Source: Flavobacteriaceae bacterium HL-DH10
Lineage (GTDB): Bacteria; Bacteroidota; Bacteroidia; Flavobacteriales; Flavobacteriaceae
Assembly (NCBI GenBank): GCA_031826515.1
Contig: CP134536.1
Location: forward strand, 2,982,501-3,046,500
Direction of reading: 5' to 3'
DNA length: 64,000 nt
Below the pieces are notes generated by a model that ran no database searches, was not told the DNA's origin, and saw nothing but the letters and a program-made list of their open reading frames with translations. Below are positions 16,512 to 26,271 of the stretch, piece by piece. The position numbers were made by a program, and so were the translations under genes. Each line of letters starts with the position of its first letter. The stretch's first letter is position 1.

Positions 16512-19500
16512 ATGCAAGATAAACTCTCCAAAATTCTTTTTTCAACACGACTTACCGCTATTTTATTTCTTGCCTTTGCAGCTGCTATGGCAACAGGTAC
16601 ATTTTTAGACGCTGGACAAGCAACATCACCTACGCCATACACTAGAAATTTAATATATAATGCTTGGTGGTTTGAAGCTATTATGGTGTTTTTTGTGATT
16701 AATTTCTGTGGAAATATTTTTAGATACCGTTTATATAAAAAAGAAAAGTGGTCAACATTACTATTGCATTTAGCTTTCATCTTCATTTTAATAGGTGCAT
16801 TTATTACAAGATATGCCAGTTTTGAAGGTATGATGGCGATACGGGAAGGCGCAACTGAAAACACTTTTTTATCTCAAAAAACATATATAACAACTTATAT
16901 AGATGGAGATTATGAAATTGATGGTGTCCCTCAGCGGTTACCTATTCAACGAGAAGTTGATTTTTCTGGACGTTTAGAAAACCATTTTAAAATTGAAACG
17001 AAATATAATCAGCAGCCAATAACTATAGAACTTGAAAAGTTCATAGTAGGAGCTGAAGAAGATATTATACCCAATGAAAGCGGAGAGCAATATTTAAAGT
17101 TAGTGGAAGCAGGAGGTAACGGACCTCATAATCACTTTTTAAAAGTAGGGCAGGTAAGTAGTATTCATAATGTTTTAATAGCATTAAATAAACCAACCGA
17201 TGGTGCTATAAATATTACTTATAAAAATGATAATTTAACTATTCAATCGCCATTTGAAGGAGAATATATGACTATGGCTACTATGGCGCAAGGAAAATTG
17301 GTTAAAGACAGTTTGCAGCCTTTAATATTACGTTCGCGTTACGTGATTGGTAATATGCAAATGGTGTTTCCAAAACCTGTTGTAAAAGGGGTGTTTGATA
17401 TTGTACAAAAATCAAGAATTTTAAAGAATGATAGCGATGGTTTAGTATTAAAAGTAACTACAAATGGAGAAACAAAGCGTGTCGGTTTATTGGGAGGCAA
17501 AGGCATGAATAATGCTTTTAAACAAATTAAAGTCGGTGGATTAGATTTTGCTTTTAAATACGGATCTAAAGTTCTAGAATTGCCGTTTTCAATAAAATTG
17601 AATGATTTTGAAGCGGAACGTTACCCTGGAACAGAAAAAGGTTACTCGTCATATTCTAGTAAAGTTACAGTTATCGATGATAAAACAGATGATTTTGATT
17701 ATAAGATATTTATGAATAATATTTTAGATCATGGTGGTTATCGCTTTTTTCAATCGAGTTTCGATCCTGATGAAAAAGGAACTGTGCTCTCTGTTAATCA
17801 CGATTATTGGGGCTCTTTATTGACTTATATTGGCTATTTTATGCTATACTTTGGACTAATGGCTATTCTGTTTTCAAAGCATTCTCGTTTTGGCGATTTA
17901 AAAAAGCAATTAGAAAAAGTTAAAGCTAAAAAAGCAAAACTACTTACTGTTATTGTATTGTGTTTTGGATTAAATGTATTTTCTCAAGGACATTCTGAAA
18001 ATGATGGTCACGATCATTCTAGACCAACAAAAACTCAAATGGATTCAGTCCTAAAAGCGAATATAACACCAAAAGCGCATGCCGATGAATTTGGACATTT
18101 AGTTATTCAAGATCTTAGCGGACGTATGATGCCTGTAGATACTTATGCGTCTGAAATGCTTCGTAAATTAAGTAAACAGGAATCTTATGAAGAGTTTGAT
18201 GCTAACCAAGTGTTTTTGTCTATTCAAGAAAGTCCGCAACTTTGGTACAACATACCTATCATATATTTAAAACCTAAAAAAGCCGATTCGATACGTAAGC
18301 TTATTGGGGTTGAAAAAACTGTAAAGTATGCTACTCTTGCAGACTTTTTTACGGATAGAGGGGCGTATAAATTAGCGCCTTATTTAGATGAAGCATATAA
18401 AGCTCAGGTGCCTAGTGGTTTTCAAAAAGAATTTAAAGAAGCAGATCAACGTGTTAATTTATTATATAATGCTGTTGAAGGCATGTCTTTAAAAATATTT
18501 CCAATTCCAGATGATGATAATAATAAATGGATTTCTGCTTACGATTATAAGTTTGGTAATCATAAAATAGAAGATTCTCTGTATGGAAATTTTATCAAAA
18601 ACGGATTTAAAGCCTACTTGTATACGCTTAATAACGCTAAACAAACAGGTGATTTTTCCGAAGCATCAAAACTTTTGGCTGCTTTCAAAAAAACACAACA
18701 TCAATTGGGAAGTAGCGTCATGCTAAGCGACGATAAAATAAACACTGAAATCCTATATAACAGGTATGATATTTTTAAGAAGTTGTTCAGTTGGTATATG
18801 TATGCAGGTACTTTATTATTTGTGTTATTAATTGTTCAAATATTTAAAGATAAGAGTAAAATATTAGATACTTCTGTAACAGTTTTTAAGTTTATTATTT
18901 TAGGTTTATTTGTTTTGCATACGGCGGGTTTAATTGCACGTTGGTACATATCTGGTCACGCACCTTGGAGTGATGCTTATGAGTCTATGATTTATGTAGC
19001 CTGGGCAACCATGTTCTTTGGTTTGGCTTTTGGAAGAAAGAGCGATTTAACACTTGCTTCTACCGCATTTGTAACTTCTATGATTTTAATGATAGCCCAT
19101 TGGAATTGGATGGATCCAGCAATTGCTAACCTTCAACCAGTTTTAAATAGTTATTGGCTCATGATTCATGTCGCAGTTATTGTTGCTAGTTACGGACCTT
19201 TTACCTTAGGGATGATTTTAGGTGTGGTGTCTTTATTTTTAATGATTTTTACTACTGAAAAGAACAAAACTAAAATGTCATTAAATATAAATGAACTTAC
19301 TATAATTAATGAAATGGCTTTAACAGTTGGTCTAGTCATGCTTACCATTGGAAACTTTTTAGGTGGTATGTGGGCTAACGAAAGTTGGGGACGCTATTGG
19401 GGTTGGGATCCAAAAGAAACTTGGGCACTTATTAGTATTATGATTTATGCCTTTGTAATACATATGCGATTGGTTCCTGGGCTTCGTGGGCGTTGGGGTT

Positions 19501-19697
19501 TCAATTTAGCTTCAATTATAGCTTATGCTAGTATTTTAATGACGTATTTTGGGGTGAATTTCTATCTAGCTGGACTTCACAGTTATGCCAGTGGCGATCA
19601 AATTGTAAGTGTTAAATTTATAATAATTGCTTGCGTAATTGTTGCAATACTTGGTGGATTCGCCTATCGAGGTTATGCGAAACATTATAAAAAGTAA
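16512..19697 (+). CDS. ccsBA: Fused ResB-CcsA cytochrome c biogenesis protein
   Basis: 1061 residues. The N-terminal half is ResB-like (four membrane helices around a large periplasmic domain). A periplasmic His-rich stretch HSENDGHDHSRP lies near residue 500. The C-terminal third is the CcsA channel, with the haem-binding WGRYWGWDPKE at 959-969 and conserved histidines in flanking helices (HAPWSDAYESMIY, HWNWMDP). The fusion replaces the separate CcsA and CcsB genes of system II cytochrome c maturation and handles haem export and ligation to CXXCH apocytochromes. Three c-type cytochrome domains elsewhere in the window are likely clients. Confidence 0.93.
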   Translation: MQDKLSKILFSTRLTAILFLAFAAAMATGTFLDAGQATSPTPYTRNLIYNAWWFEAIMVFFVINFCGNIFRYRLYKKEKWSTLLLHLAFIFILIGAFITRYASFEGMMAIREGATENTFLSQKTYITTYIDGDYEIDGVPQRLPIQREVDFSGRLENHFKIETKYNQQPITIELEKFIVGAEEDIIPNESGEQYLKLVEAGGNGPHNHFLKVGQVSSIHNVLIALNKPTDGAINITYKNDNLTIQSPFEGEYMTMATMAQGKLVKDSLQPLILRSRYVIGNMQMVFPKPVVKGVFDIVQKSRILKNDSDGLVLKVTTNGETKRVGLLGGKGMNNAFKQIKVGGLDFAFKYGSKVLELPFSIKLNDFEAERYPGTEKGYSSYSSKVTVIDDKTDDFDYKIFMNNILDHGGYRFFQSSFDPDEKGTVLSVNHDYWGSLLTYIGYFMLYFGLMAILFSKHSRFGDLKKQLEKVKAKKAKLLTVIVLCFGLNVFSQGHSENDGHDHSRPTKTQMDSVLKANITPKAHADEFGHLVIQDLSGRMMPVDTYASEMLRKLSKQESYEEFDANQVFLSIQESPQLWYNIPIIYLKPKKADSIRKLIGVEKTVKYATLADFFTDRGAYKLAPYLDEAYKAQVPSGFQKEFKEADQRVNLLYNAVEGMSLKIFPIPDDDNNKWISAYDYKFGNHKIEDSLYGNFIKNGFKAYLYTLNNAKQTGDFSEASKLLAAFKKTQHQLGSSVMLSDDKINTEILYNRYDIFKKLFSWYMYAGTLLFVLLIVQIFKDKSKILDTSVTVFKFIILGLFVLHTAGLIARWYISGHAPWSDAYESMIYVAWATMFFGLAFGRKSDLTLASTAFVTSMILMIAHWNWMDPAIANLQPVLNSYWLMIHVAVIVASYGPFTLGMILGVVSLFLMIFTTEKNKTKMSLNINELTIINEMALTVGLVMLTIGNFLGGMWANESWGRYWGWDPKETWALISIMIYAFVIHMRLVPGLRGRWGFNLASIIAYASILMTYFGVNFYLAGLHSYASGDQIVSVKFIIIACVIVAILGGFAYRGYAKHYKK

Positions 19698-19795
19698 TCT
19701 TTTGTTTCCTTTTTATAACAGGCTCAGGCTTTATTAATAAAAATAGGCTAGTTTTTCAAATCTATAAAATACAACTGAATTTTTAAAGTTTAGGT

Positions 19796-20239
19796 ATGAA
19801 ACTATTCAAAGAATTTAAAGAGTTTGCTGTAAAAGGTAATATGATGGATATGGCCATTGGTATTATTATTGGCGCAGCATTTAATAAAGTAATTGATGTA
19901 TTAGTAAAGAAAATATTTTTACCACCATTATCTTTATTAACAGGAGGTGTTAATTTTCAAAATAGACGTATTATATTAAAAGAAGCGGTAACTGATGCTG
20001 CAGGAACTCTTATTACAGATGAAGTAGCTATAGGTTATGGGGCTTTAGGAGAAGTGTTATTAGATTTTCTTATTATAGGTTTTACAGTATTTATTATTGT
20101 TAAATTTATGAATAGATTAAGAAATAAAGCTCAAGATACAAAAGACGAAACCGTTGCAACGCCAAAAGATATTGAGTTACTTTCTCATCTTACCGAATTA
20201 ATGGAAGAACAAAATGCTTTACTAAAAGCTAAACAATAA
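19796..20239 (+). CDS. mscL: Large-conductance mechanosensitive channel MscL
   Basis: 147 residues with the MscL layout: FKEFAVKGNMMDMAIGIIIGAAFNKVIDVLV as helix 1, a periplasmic loop, then FLIIGFTVFIIVKFMNRLRNK as helix 2 and a charged C-terminal helix (EDIELLS-type, here KDIELLSHLTELMEEQNALLKAK). It releases osmolytes on hypo-osmotic shock. The next gene (20242) begins 2 nt after the stop. Confidence 0.95.
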   Translation: MKLFKEFKEFAVKGNMMDMAIGIIIGAAFNKVIDVLVKKIFLPPLSLLTGGVNFQNRRIILKEAVTDAAGTLITDEVAIGYGALGEVLLDFLIIGFTVFIIVKFMNRLRNKAQDTKDETVATPKDIELLSHLTELMEEQNALLKAKQ

Positions 20240-20241
20240 TT

Positions 20242-20391
20242 ATGGCAAAAACAGGACGCGATAAAAATACCAAAAACAAAGCAAAGCATTCTAAGTTAAT
20301 GGCTCAGAAAAAGAACAAGAAAAAAGCTGAGGAAGTTTTAAGAAAAGAGCGTTTAAAAGCTATTATTAATAAAGCTAAGGAAGAAAAATAA
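20242..20391 (+). CDS. 49-residue lysine-rich small protein
   Basis: ATG at 20242 begins MAKTGRDKNTKNKAKHSKLM and ends KAIINKAKEEK with TAA at 20391. About 40 percent of residues are Lys or Arg, and predicted structure is one long helix. It lies 2 nt after mscL, suggesting coexpression. Similar short Lys-rich proteins are often annotated in Flavobacteria without function. Nucleic acid binding is a guess from charge only. Confidence 0.55.
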   Translation: MAKTGRDKNTKNKAKHSKLMAQKKNKKKAEEVLRKERLKAIINKAKEEK

Positions 20392-20475
20392 AGGGAGTAG
20401 CTAATTTTTTAAGAGAACTTGTAATGTTTATGTTTAAGTTTCGACGAAGTTTAAATATGATTAAATCATAATATT

Positions 20476-20919
20476 ATGAGAGTATTCTATTTGTTTTTTC
20501 TAGTTTTAATTTCTTTTCAATCGTGTTCAACATCAAGTAATGATGATATGATTGTAAAAGAAGAGAAGGAAATGGAAATGAAAGAGGAGATGCAAATGGA
20601 AGAAGATATGTCTAATTCAAATTTGTTATCTGGCGATTTTATTTCTGGTGCACATACAACTTCAGGCAAAGCTTCTGTAAACGAAGATAATACCACTTTA
20701 TCATTTTTAAATTTTAAGACAGATGAAGGTCCTTTATTAGAAATATATTTAGCTACAGATACTTCTGCTAAAGAATATATAACATTAGGTGTTATAAAAG
20801 GAGTTAATGGTAATTACGAATATGATTTACCTGAAAACATTGATTTAGTAAAGTATAATCATGTACTTGTTTGGTGTGTTACTTTTTCTGTTAATTTTGG
20901 GCATGCTGTGTTAAAGTAA
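20476..20919 (+). CDS. DM13 domain lipoprotein
   Basis: 147 residues. Lipoprotein signal with lipid Cys at residue 17 (FLVLISFQSC), then an acidic Met/Glu-rich linker (KEEKEMEMKEEMQMEED). Residues 53-147 are the DM13 domain: LSGDFISGAHTTSGKASV, FKTDEGPLLEIYLATD and VLVWCVTFSVNFGHAVL with the conserved Cys. DM13 is proposed to be a cytochrome-like or redox-related domain; the role in bacteria is unknown. It converges on the HAD gene, with 9 nt overlap. Confidence 0.85.
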   Translation: MRVFYLFFLVLISFQSCSTSSNDDMIVKEEKEMEMKEEMQMEEDMSNSNLLSGDFISGAHTTSGKASVNEDNTTLSFLNFKTDEGPLLEIYLATDTSAKEYITLGVIKGVNGNYEYDLPENIDLVKYNHVLVWCVTFSVNFGHAVLK

Positions 20920-21567
20920 CGTTTTTATTTTATTATAATAAACCTCTTTAAAATCACCAATTTTTAAATTAGCATTTGTGTAATCTTGATTTTTAGAGTG
21001 TTCACTATCAAATCCGACGCAAAATATATTAGCAGCGTTAGCAGCAGCTATTCCGTTAGTAGAATCTTCAATAACAATACACTCTTCTGTATTAAAACCA
21101 GAGGCTTCGGCAGCTTTAATAAAAATTTCAGGATGTGGTTTTGATGCTTTTAAATCGGCGCCACTTAATTTTGCTTTAAAATATTTATTTAAATCAAAAC
21201 GATTAAAAATACGGTCAATACTTGGCATAGATGCAGATGATGCTAAAACTAAAGTTAAATCATTAGCGTGATAATCTTTTATTAAATTTAAAACACCATC
21301 AATTAAATCGAATGTTTTATCATTTTCAAAAATGTATTCATAATGTTTACGTTTAATAGCAACTAAAGTTTCGGGTGTTTCTTTAAGTTTAAAAGTGTCT
21401 TTAACATACTTGCACACATTTAATGTAGATTGTCCAGTACAAGATTCGTAAAGGGCATCAGACACCTTAATATTTACTTCTTCAAACATTTTGTGGTAGG
21501 CCTTATGGTGTAAAGTCTCACTATTAATAATAACCCCATCCATGTCAAAAATAACTGCTTTTAGCAT
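20911..21567 (-). CDS. HAD-IA phosphatase, beta-phosphoglucomutase-like
   Basis: 218 residues from ATG 21567 (the start at 21600 adds a Lys-rich tail that precedes the fold). Motif I VIFDMDGVIINSE has the catalytic DxD, motif II LASSAS, motif III SKPHPEIF, motif IV VIEDSTNGIAAANAA. A helical cap follows motif I. Family members dephosphorylate or isomerise sugar phosphates. The specific substrate cannot be assigned. Confidence 0.85.
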   Translation of the reverse strand: MLKAVIFDMDGVIINSETLHHKAYHKMFEEVNIKVSDALYESCTGQSTLNVCKYVKDTFKLKETPETLVAIKRKHYEYIFENDKTFDLIDGVLNLIKDYHANDLTLVLASSASMPSIDRIFNRFDLNKYFKAKLSGADLKASKPHPEIFIKAAEASGFNTEECIVIEDSTNGIAAANAANIFCVGFDSEHSKNQDYTNANLKIGDFKEVYYNKIKTLL

Positions 21568-21642
21568 CTTTAATTTTTTTTTGCGAAGATAAAGAATCAA
21601 AATTATTTCCTAGATTCATTTTGTAGTTTGTAATGATTAATT

Positions 21643-22578
21643 TTGTATCATTATTGCAGAACATTAGTTATACTTAAAGTTAAATATAAAATCATCAAAA
21701 CAAATCCAACCTTCCACAAAAGAAATAAGCATAAATCAGGATATGATTTGGATGTTTTATGTGAAAAATATCCAGATTTATTACCCTTTGTATTTAAAAA
21801 TAAATACGAAACGAAAACTATAGATTTCGCAAATCCAAAAGCGGTAAAAGCTTTAAATACAGCTTTGTTGTTTAAGTATTATGATATTAAATTTTGGGAA
21901 TTCTCAGATAGTAATTTATGTCCGCCAATTCCTGGGCGCGTAGATTATATACATCATCTTTCAGATTTGATTCGTAAATCTGAAATTAAAGAAGATATAA
22001 CAATTTTAGATGTTGGCGTAGGAGCAACCTGTATATATCCTATTTTAGGACATGCTGAATATGATTGGCATTTTGTAGGCACCGATATTGATGAAAATTC
22101 ATTACAGTTTACTCAGAAAATCATAAACGAGAATGAGTTGGAAGCTGCTATATCATTGCGACACCAAAAAGATACATCTCAAATTTTTAAAGGGATTTTA
22201 AATAAAAATGACAAGTTTGCAGCGTCTATTTGTAATCCGCCATTCTACAAATCGGAAGTAGAAGCATTAGAAGCAACTACTAGAAAATTAAAAGGATTGA
22301 ATAGGGAAGTGGATGCTACTGTTAGAAATTTTTCTGGCACACATCATGAACTTTGGTATAATGGAGGTGAAAAAGCATTTCTTCATAATTATTTGTATGA
22401 GAGTTCTTTGTTTAAAGAACAGTGTCATTGGTTTACAACACTAGTTTCAAAAAAAGACTTGGTAAAAGGGATGTATTCGTCTTTGAAGAAATTAGGAGCT
22501 ACCGATATTAAAACCTTAAATATGGGGCAGGGTAATAAAATTTCACGAATTGTAGCTTGGACTTTTTTAGAAAAATAA
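21643..22578 (+). CDS. rlmF: 23S rRNA (adenine-1618-N6)-methyltransferase RlmF, start uncertain
   Basis: The methyltransferase body is clear: FHKRNKHKSGYDLDVLCEKYPDL, FWEFSDSNLCPPIPGRVDYIHHL, DVGVGATCIYP (AdoMet loop) and ICNPPFYKSE (NPPF catalytic motif). It methylates A1618 of 23S rRNA. The frame has no ATG near the family start; the TTG at 21643 is only the first recognised start codon. A -7-like TAATTTTG ends at 21645, so transcription would begin after that TTG, and another start, perhaps non-standard, may be used. The 5' limit given is therefore a maximum. Confidence 0.88.
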   Translation: MYHYCRTLVILKVKYKIIKTNPTFHKRNKHKSGYDLDVLCEKYPDLLPFVFKNKYETKTIDFANPKAVKALNTALLFKYYDIKFWEFSDSNLCPPIPGRVDYIHHLSDLIRKSEIKEDITILDVGVGATCIYPILGHAEYDWHFVGTDIDENSLQFTQKIINENELEAAISLRHQKDTSQIFKGILNKNDKFAASICNPPFYKSEVEALEATTRKLKGLNREVDATVRNFSGTHHELWYNGGEKAFLHNYLYESSLFKEQCHWFTTLVSKKDLVKGMYSSLKKLGATDIKTLNMGQGNKISRIVAWTFLEK

Positions 22579-22589
22579 GTATCTAAAAA

Positions 22590-23267
22590 CTAGGTCTTTG
22601 TTTTCTTTATATGATTTGTTTTTATATAGTACCCAATTTCTATTCTGTGTAAATTTAGACCATTTATTTTTCGGTTTACATATCCCATTTGTAGATTGTT
22701 AGATTTAGAAATATTGATGCCTAATGCACTGTAAAACCTGTTTTCGGTTGTAAATCCCTTGTTTAAAGTTGTGAAAAACTCATTGTTTAGTCGAATAAAT
22801 AAATATTTGTCTAATTTGATGCTTGTACCTAAGCGGTAACGTAATCGATGGTTTGTTTTGTTTGTTACAGGCGTGTTAAGAAACCGTTGTTCTACTCTAA
22901 ACCGATGATCTATTGGTAATTTGGAAATGGTATGTTTATAAGTAATTTGTTCAAATATTCTATTTTCAAAAGTATGGTTAGAATTTGTATTAAAAGCACT
23001 ATCAATATCAAGATATCCATACGAAACATTTACAATTAATTTTGGTGAGATATAATAATTTAATCCAGAACTTAAAAATATTAAATTAAAATTATCACCT
23101 ACTTCGTAAAGCCATAATTGAGAGCAGGTGTGAATACTGATTTTTTCAGATATTTTATGAGTTCCTGAATATGTAAACCAAGAGCCTAATTTTTTTTCTG
23201 GGTTAGATTGACAAAACCCAAGTGCTATATTAAGGCAAAATACAAATATAATGAGTAAACGTTTCAT
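22590..23267 (-). CDS. DUF2490 outer-membrane-like protein
   Basis: 225 residues with a Sec signal (MKRLLIIFVFCLNIALGFCQ). The remainder is a beta-rich chain of alternating aromatic residues, as in DUF2490: GSWFTYSGTHKISEKISIHTCSQLWLYE, YRLGTSIKLDKYLFIRLNNEFF and a C-terminal strand MGYVNRKINGLNLHRIEIGYY. A small barrel or periplasmic protein of unknown function. The last codons converge with rlmF. Confidence 0.83.
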   Translation of the reverse strand: MKRLLIIFVFCLNIALGFCQSNPEKKLGSWFTYSGTHKISEKISIHTCSQLWLYEVGDNFNLIFLSSGLNYYISPKLIVNVSYGYLDIDSAFNTNSNHTFENRIFEQITYKHTISKLPIDHRFRVEQRFLNTPVTNKTNHRLRYRLGTSIKLDKYLFIRLNNEFFTTLNKGFTTENRFYSALGINISKSNNLQMGYVNRKINGLNLHRIEIGYYIKTNHIKKTKT

Positions 23268-23344
23268 TCTTAAAATCTTGATGTTTGGGATATAAGAAAT
23301 TAAAGCACCATATTTTAATGATGCTTTGTTAAATTAGTAATAAT

Positions 23345-23375
23345 GTAAAAGGAGCTCTTTAAGAGCTCCTTTTAC
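23345..23375. terminator. Intrinsic terminator of pckA
   Basis: A near-perfect palindrome: GTAAAAGGAGCTC pairs with GAGCTCCTTTTAC around a TTTAA loop, 17 nt after the pckA stop on the minus strand. It may also block readthrough from the DUF2490 side. Confidence 0.85.
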
Positions 23376-23391
23376 GGTCAATAAGAACCTA

Positions 23392-25023
23392 TTAAAAATG
23401 TTCGTGTAAGTGATGATGTTCATCAATTAGTGGGCCACCTTCAATAATTTGTTCAGATGCTTGTTGAGCAAATTTCTCAAAGTTTAAGTGGAATGAGTGT
23501 GCTAATTGAATAGCTTTTCCAACATAAGCACCTTTTTGTAACCAAGTATTCATTGGATCTAACATTTCTGTTGGAACACCAGGACAATATTTAGGCATGA
23601 ATAAACCGAAAATAAAGTTTTGTTCATATTCTACATTATCAAGCTCGCCATTAAGAATAGCCGTAATCATAGCTCTTGTGTGTTTTAATTTTATACGAGA
23701 TCCTACACCGTAAGGTCCTGCACTCCATCCTGTGTTAATTAACCATACATTAACCCCAGCTTCTGTCATTTTTTTACTTAACATTTCGCCATAAGCAGTT
23801 GGGTGTAATGGCATAAATGGTTCTCCAAAACAAGCAGAGAATGATGGTACTGGTTCTGTAATTCCAGCTTCTGTACCTGCAACTTTTGCTGTATAACCAG
23901 AAATAAAGTGGTAAGCAGCTTGACCAGGTGTTAATTTAGATACTGGAGGTAACACACCAAATGCATCACAAGTTAAAAAGAATATGTTCTTTGGATTATT
24001 TGCATAAAGTGTTTCTTGAATGTTATCAATATGATGAATCGGGTAGCTTACACGTGTGTTCTGTGTAATACTTCCATCCATATAATCTGGTTCTCCATCT
24101 TCTTGAAATACTATGTTTTCAAGTATTGCTCCTGGTTTAACAGCTCTAAAAATATCTGGTTCTTTTTCTTCACTAAGGTCAATTACTTTTGCATAACATC
24201 CACCTTCAAAGTTAAAGATTGTATTATCAGCGGTCCAACCATGTTCGTCATCACCAATTAATTTACGTTCTGGATCTGCAGATAACGTTGTTTTTCCTGT
24301 ACCTGATAATCCGAAGAAAATAGCAGTATCCCCTTTTTTGCCAACATTTGCAGAACAGTGCATTGGTAATACGTTTTTCTCTGTTGGTAAAATCAAGTTT
24401 AATGCAGAGAAAATACCTTTTTTCATTTCACCTGTATATGCAGATCCACCAATTAAAGCAATCTTTTGTGTAAAGTCAAGTATTGAGAAATTGCCTTGAC
24501 GGATACCATACTCTTTTGGTTCTGGACAAACGTATCCTGGAGCACAAAGAATTAACCAATCTTCTTCAAAATTTTCTAATTCTTTTTGACTTGGTCTTAA
24601 AAACATGTTATAAACAAACATGTTAGACCAAGGTAATTCTGTTACGGTTCTAATATTTGTTCTATATTCTGGATCTGCACATACATATCCGTCTCTAGCA
24701 TATATTTCTTTTCCAGATAAATATTTAATAATTTCATTTTTTAAAGCATTGAAATTTTCTGTAGATATAGGTTTGTTAGTTTTTCCCCACCAAACTTTAT
24801 CAGCAGTATATTCATCTTTTACAAGAAAACGGTCTTGAGGAGAACGTCCTGTGAATTTTCCTGTGTTAATAGCTAGCGTTCCGTTTGGTGTTTCTTTACC
24901 CATTCCTTTTTCAACTGTAATTTCTTGAAGTTCTTCAGGTGATAAATTCCAGTTTACTGTAACATCTTTTAATCCATACTTTTCTAAGTTTGTATGATTC
25001 TGCATGATTGTTGCTTCTTTCAT
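23392..25023 (-). CDS. pckA: Phosphoenolpyruvate carboxykinase (ATP)
   Basis: 543 residues. The kinase-type P-loop is GLSGTGKTT at 238-246, followed by the metal-binding LIGDDEHGW and the FNFEGGCYAK motif. The enzyme converts oxaloacetate and ATP to PEP, CO2 and ADP, the first step of gluconeogenesis. The start at 25023 (MKEATIMQNH) or at 25005 fits; the former is used. The upstream palindrome at 25135-25150 may be a regulator site. It is monocistronic and closed by a strong terminator. Confidence 0.96.
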   Translation of the reverse strand: MKEATIMQNHTNLEKYGLKDVTVNWNLSPEELQEITVEKGMGKETPNGTLAINTGKFTGRSPQDRFLVKDEYTADKVWWGKTNKPISTENFNALKNEIIKYLSGKEIYARDGYVCADPEYRTNIRTVTELPWSNMFVYNMFLRPSQKELENFEEDWLILCAPGYVCPEPKEYGIRQGNFSILDFTQKIALIGGSAYTGEMKKGIFSALNLILPTEKNVLPMHCSANVGKKGDTAIFFGLSGTGKTTLSADPERKLIGDDEHGWTADNTIFNFEGGCYAKVIDLSEEKEPDIFRAVKPGAILENIVFQEDGEPDYMDGSITQNTRVSYPIHHIDNIQETLYANNPKNIFFLTCDAFGVLPPVSKLTPGQAAYHFISGYTAKVAGTEAGITEPVPSFSACFGEPFMPLHPTAYGEMLSKKMTEAGVNVWLINTGWSAGPYGVGSRIKLKHTRAMITAILNGELDNVEYEQNFIFGLFMPKYCPGVPTEMLDPMNTWLQKGAYVGKAIQLAHSFHLNFEKFAQQASEQIIEGGPLIDEHHHLHEHF

Positions 25024-25496
25024 TTTATTAAATTTTAGATTCCTATACGTGTTTTAAAGTGCCTTATTACAGGTGCTTATATTTATATCTTTCTTTATTA
25101 CATAGTAAAATTACATCGCATAACGCCTAATAATTATGACTAATGTCATACTTTTGAGAGATGTGATATTTTTCAATTATTGTTATATTTAATATCATAA
25201 AGATGAAAATAATATTAGCGAATACGTTTTCGTAATATTGGTTTTTAAGGGATTAAAGTTTTTTGTTATAATTAATGTTTAATTACTTTGTTGAATCTTA
25301 TGTAAAAATTAAAAAATATTCAAAAAAAGAAGCGATCTGTTAAATGATACAAGAATATTTTATCTTTTATTTACAATAAAAAGATAAAACGGGATATTTG
25401 TAATTAAAAATATAATTGACCAATGGATGTGATTGTATAAATATTGCATTTTTTGAAATGAGTATTTTTAGCTAAGATTAAAATAAATTAAAATAA
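25024..25496. other. pckA-bshB1 intergenic region
   Basis: 473 nt between divergent genes. It holds the inverted repeat TATGAC-TAAT-GTCATA (25135-25150). No ORF or RNA gene is recognised. The promoters of both genes must lie here, but no perfect TTG/TAnnTTTG pair stands out. Confidence 0.5.
25135..25150. promoter_or_regulatory. TGAC-N4-GTCA palindrome upstream of pckA
   Basis: TATGAC (25135-25140) and GTCATA (25145-25150) flank TAAT, about 112 nt before the pckA ATG. The same TGAC-N4-GTCA core occurs at 33078-33089. Confidence 0.35.
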
Positions 25497-26216
25497 ATGA
25501 AATTAGATATACTTGCCATAGGAGCACACCCAGATGATGTTGAATTAGGATGTGGTGCTACTTTAGCTAAAGAGATTGCTTCTGGCAAAAAAGTTGGAAT
25601 TATAGATTTAACTCGAGGCGAGTTAGGTACACGCGGAACTGCAGAGACAAGAGATGAAGAAGCTCTTGAAGCTGCAAAAGCATTAGGAGTAACTCTAAGA
25701 GATAATATGAGATTTGCTGATGGGTTTTTCTTAAATGATAAACAACATCAATTAGCCATTATTAAAATGATACGAAAGTATCAGCCAGAAATAGTAATTT
25801 GTAATGCTATAGACGACAGGCATATTGATCATGAAAAAGGAAGTAAACTAGTAAGTGATGCTTGTTTTTTAAGCGGATTGATTAAAATTGAAACGAAAGA
25901 TACTAATGGAGAGTTGCAAAGTGCTTGGCGCCCTAAACACGTTTACCATTATGTGCAATGGAAAAACTTAGAACCAGATTTTGTAGTTGATGTTACTGGG
26001 TTTATGGATAAAAAGATGGCATCTGTATTAGCTTATAAAACACAGTTTTATGATAAAAACAGTAATGAACCAGAAACACCTATATCTAGTAAGAACTTTA
26101 CAGACAGTATTATGTACAGAGCAAAAGATTTAGGCAGACTTATTGGAGTTGAATATGCAGAAGGTTATAATGTAGAGCGCTATGTGGCGGTTGATAGTTT
26201 GTTCGATTTAAAGTAG
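25497..26216 (+). CDS. bshB1: Bacillithiol biosynthesis deacetylase BshB1
   Basis: 239 residues, PIG-L fold. AIGAHPDDVELGCG gives the zinc ligands His11 and Asp14, and HIDHEKG gives a further His pair. BshB1 removes the acetyl group from GlcNAc-malate to give GlcN-malate, the second step of bacillithiol synthesis. The start MKLDILAIGAHPDD matches the family N-terminus. Cytoplasmic. It is followed by the tRNA-His gene with its own promoter. Confidence 0.93.
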   Translation: MKLDILAIGAHPDDVELGCGATLAKEIASGKKVGIIDLTRGELGTRGTAETRDEEALEAAKALGVTLRDNMRFADGFFLNDKQHQLAIIKMIRKYQPEIVICNAIDDRHIDHEKGSKLVSDACFLSGLIKIETKDTNGELQSAWRPKHVYHYVQWKNLEPDFVVDVTGFMDKKMASVLAYKTQFYDKNSNEPETPISSKNFTDSIMYRAKDLGRLIGVEYAEGYNVERYVAVDSLFDLK

Positions 26217-26271
26217 TTAGGATTATTGTGAAATTTATTTTTAGTTTCTAGATAAAATATTAAAAAAAGTC

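Noticed and set aside
16505-16864. 119-codon minus-strand ORF inside the ccsBA gene
   Set aside because: It is the antisense of a recognised membrane segment and has no start or family resemblance.
24016-24261. 81-codon plus-strand ORF within pckA
   Set aside because: Shadow frame of pckA; low-complexity aromatic content, no known family.
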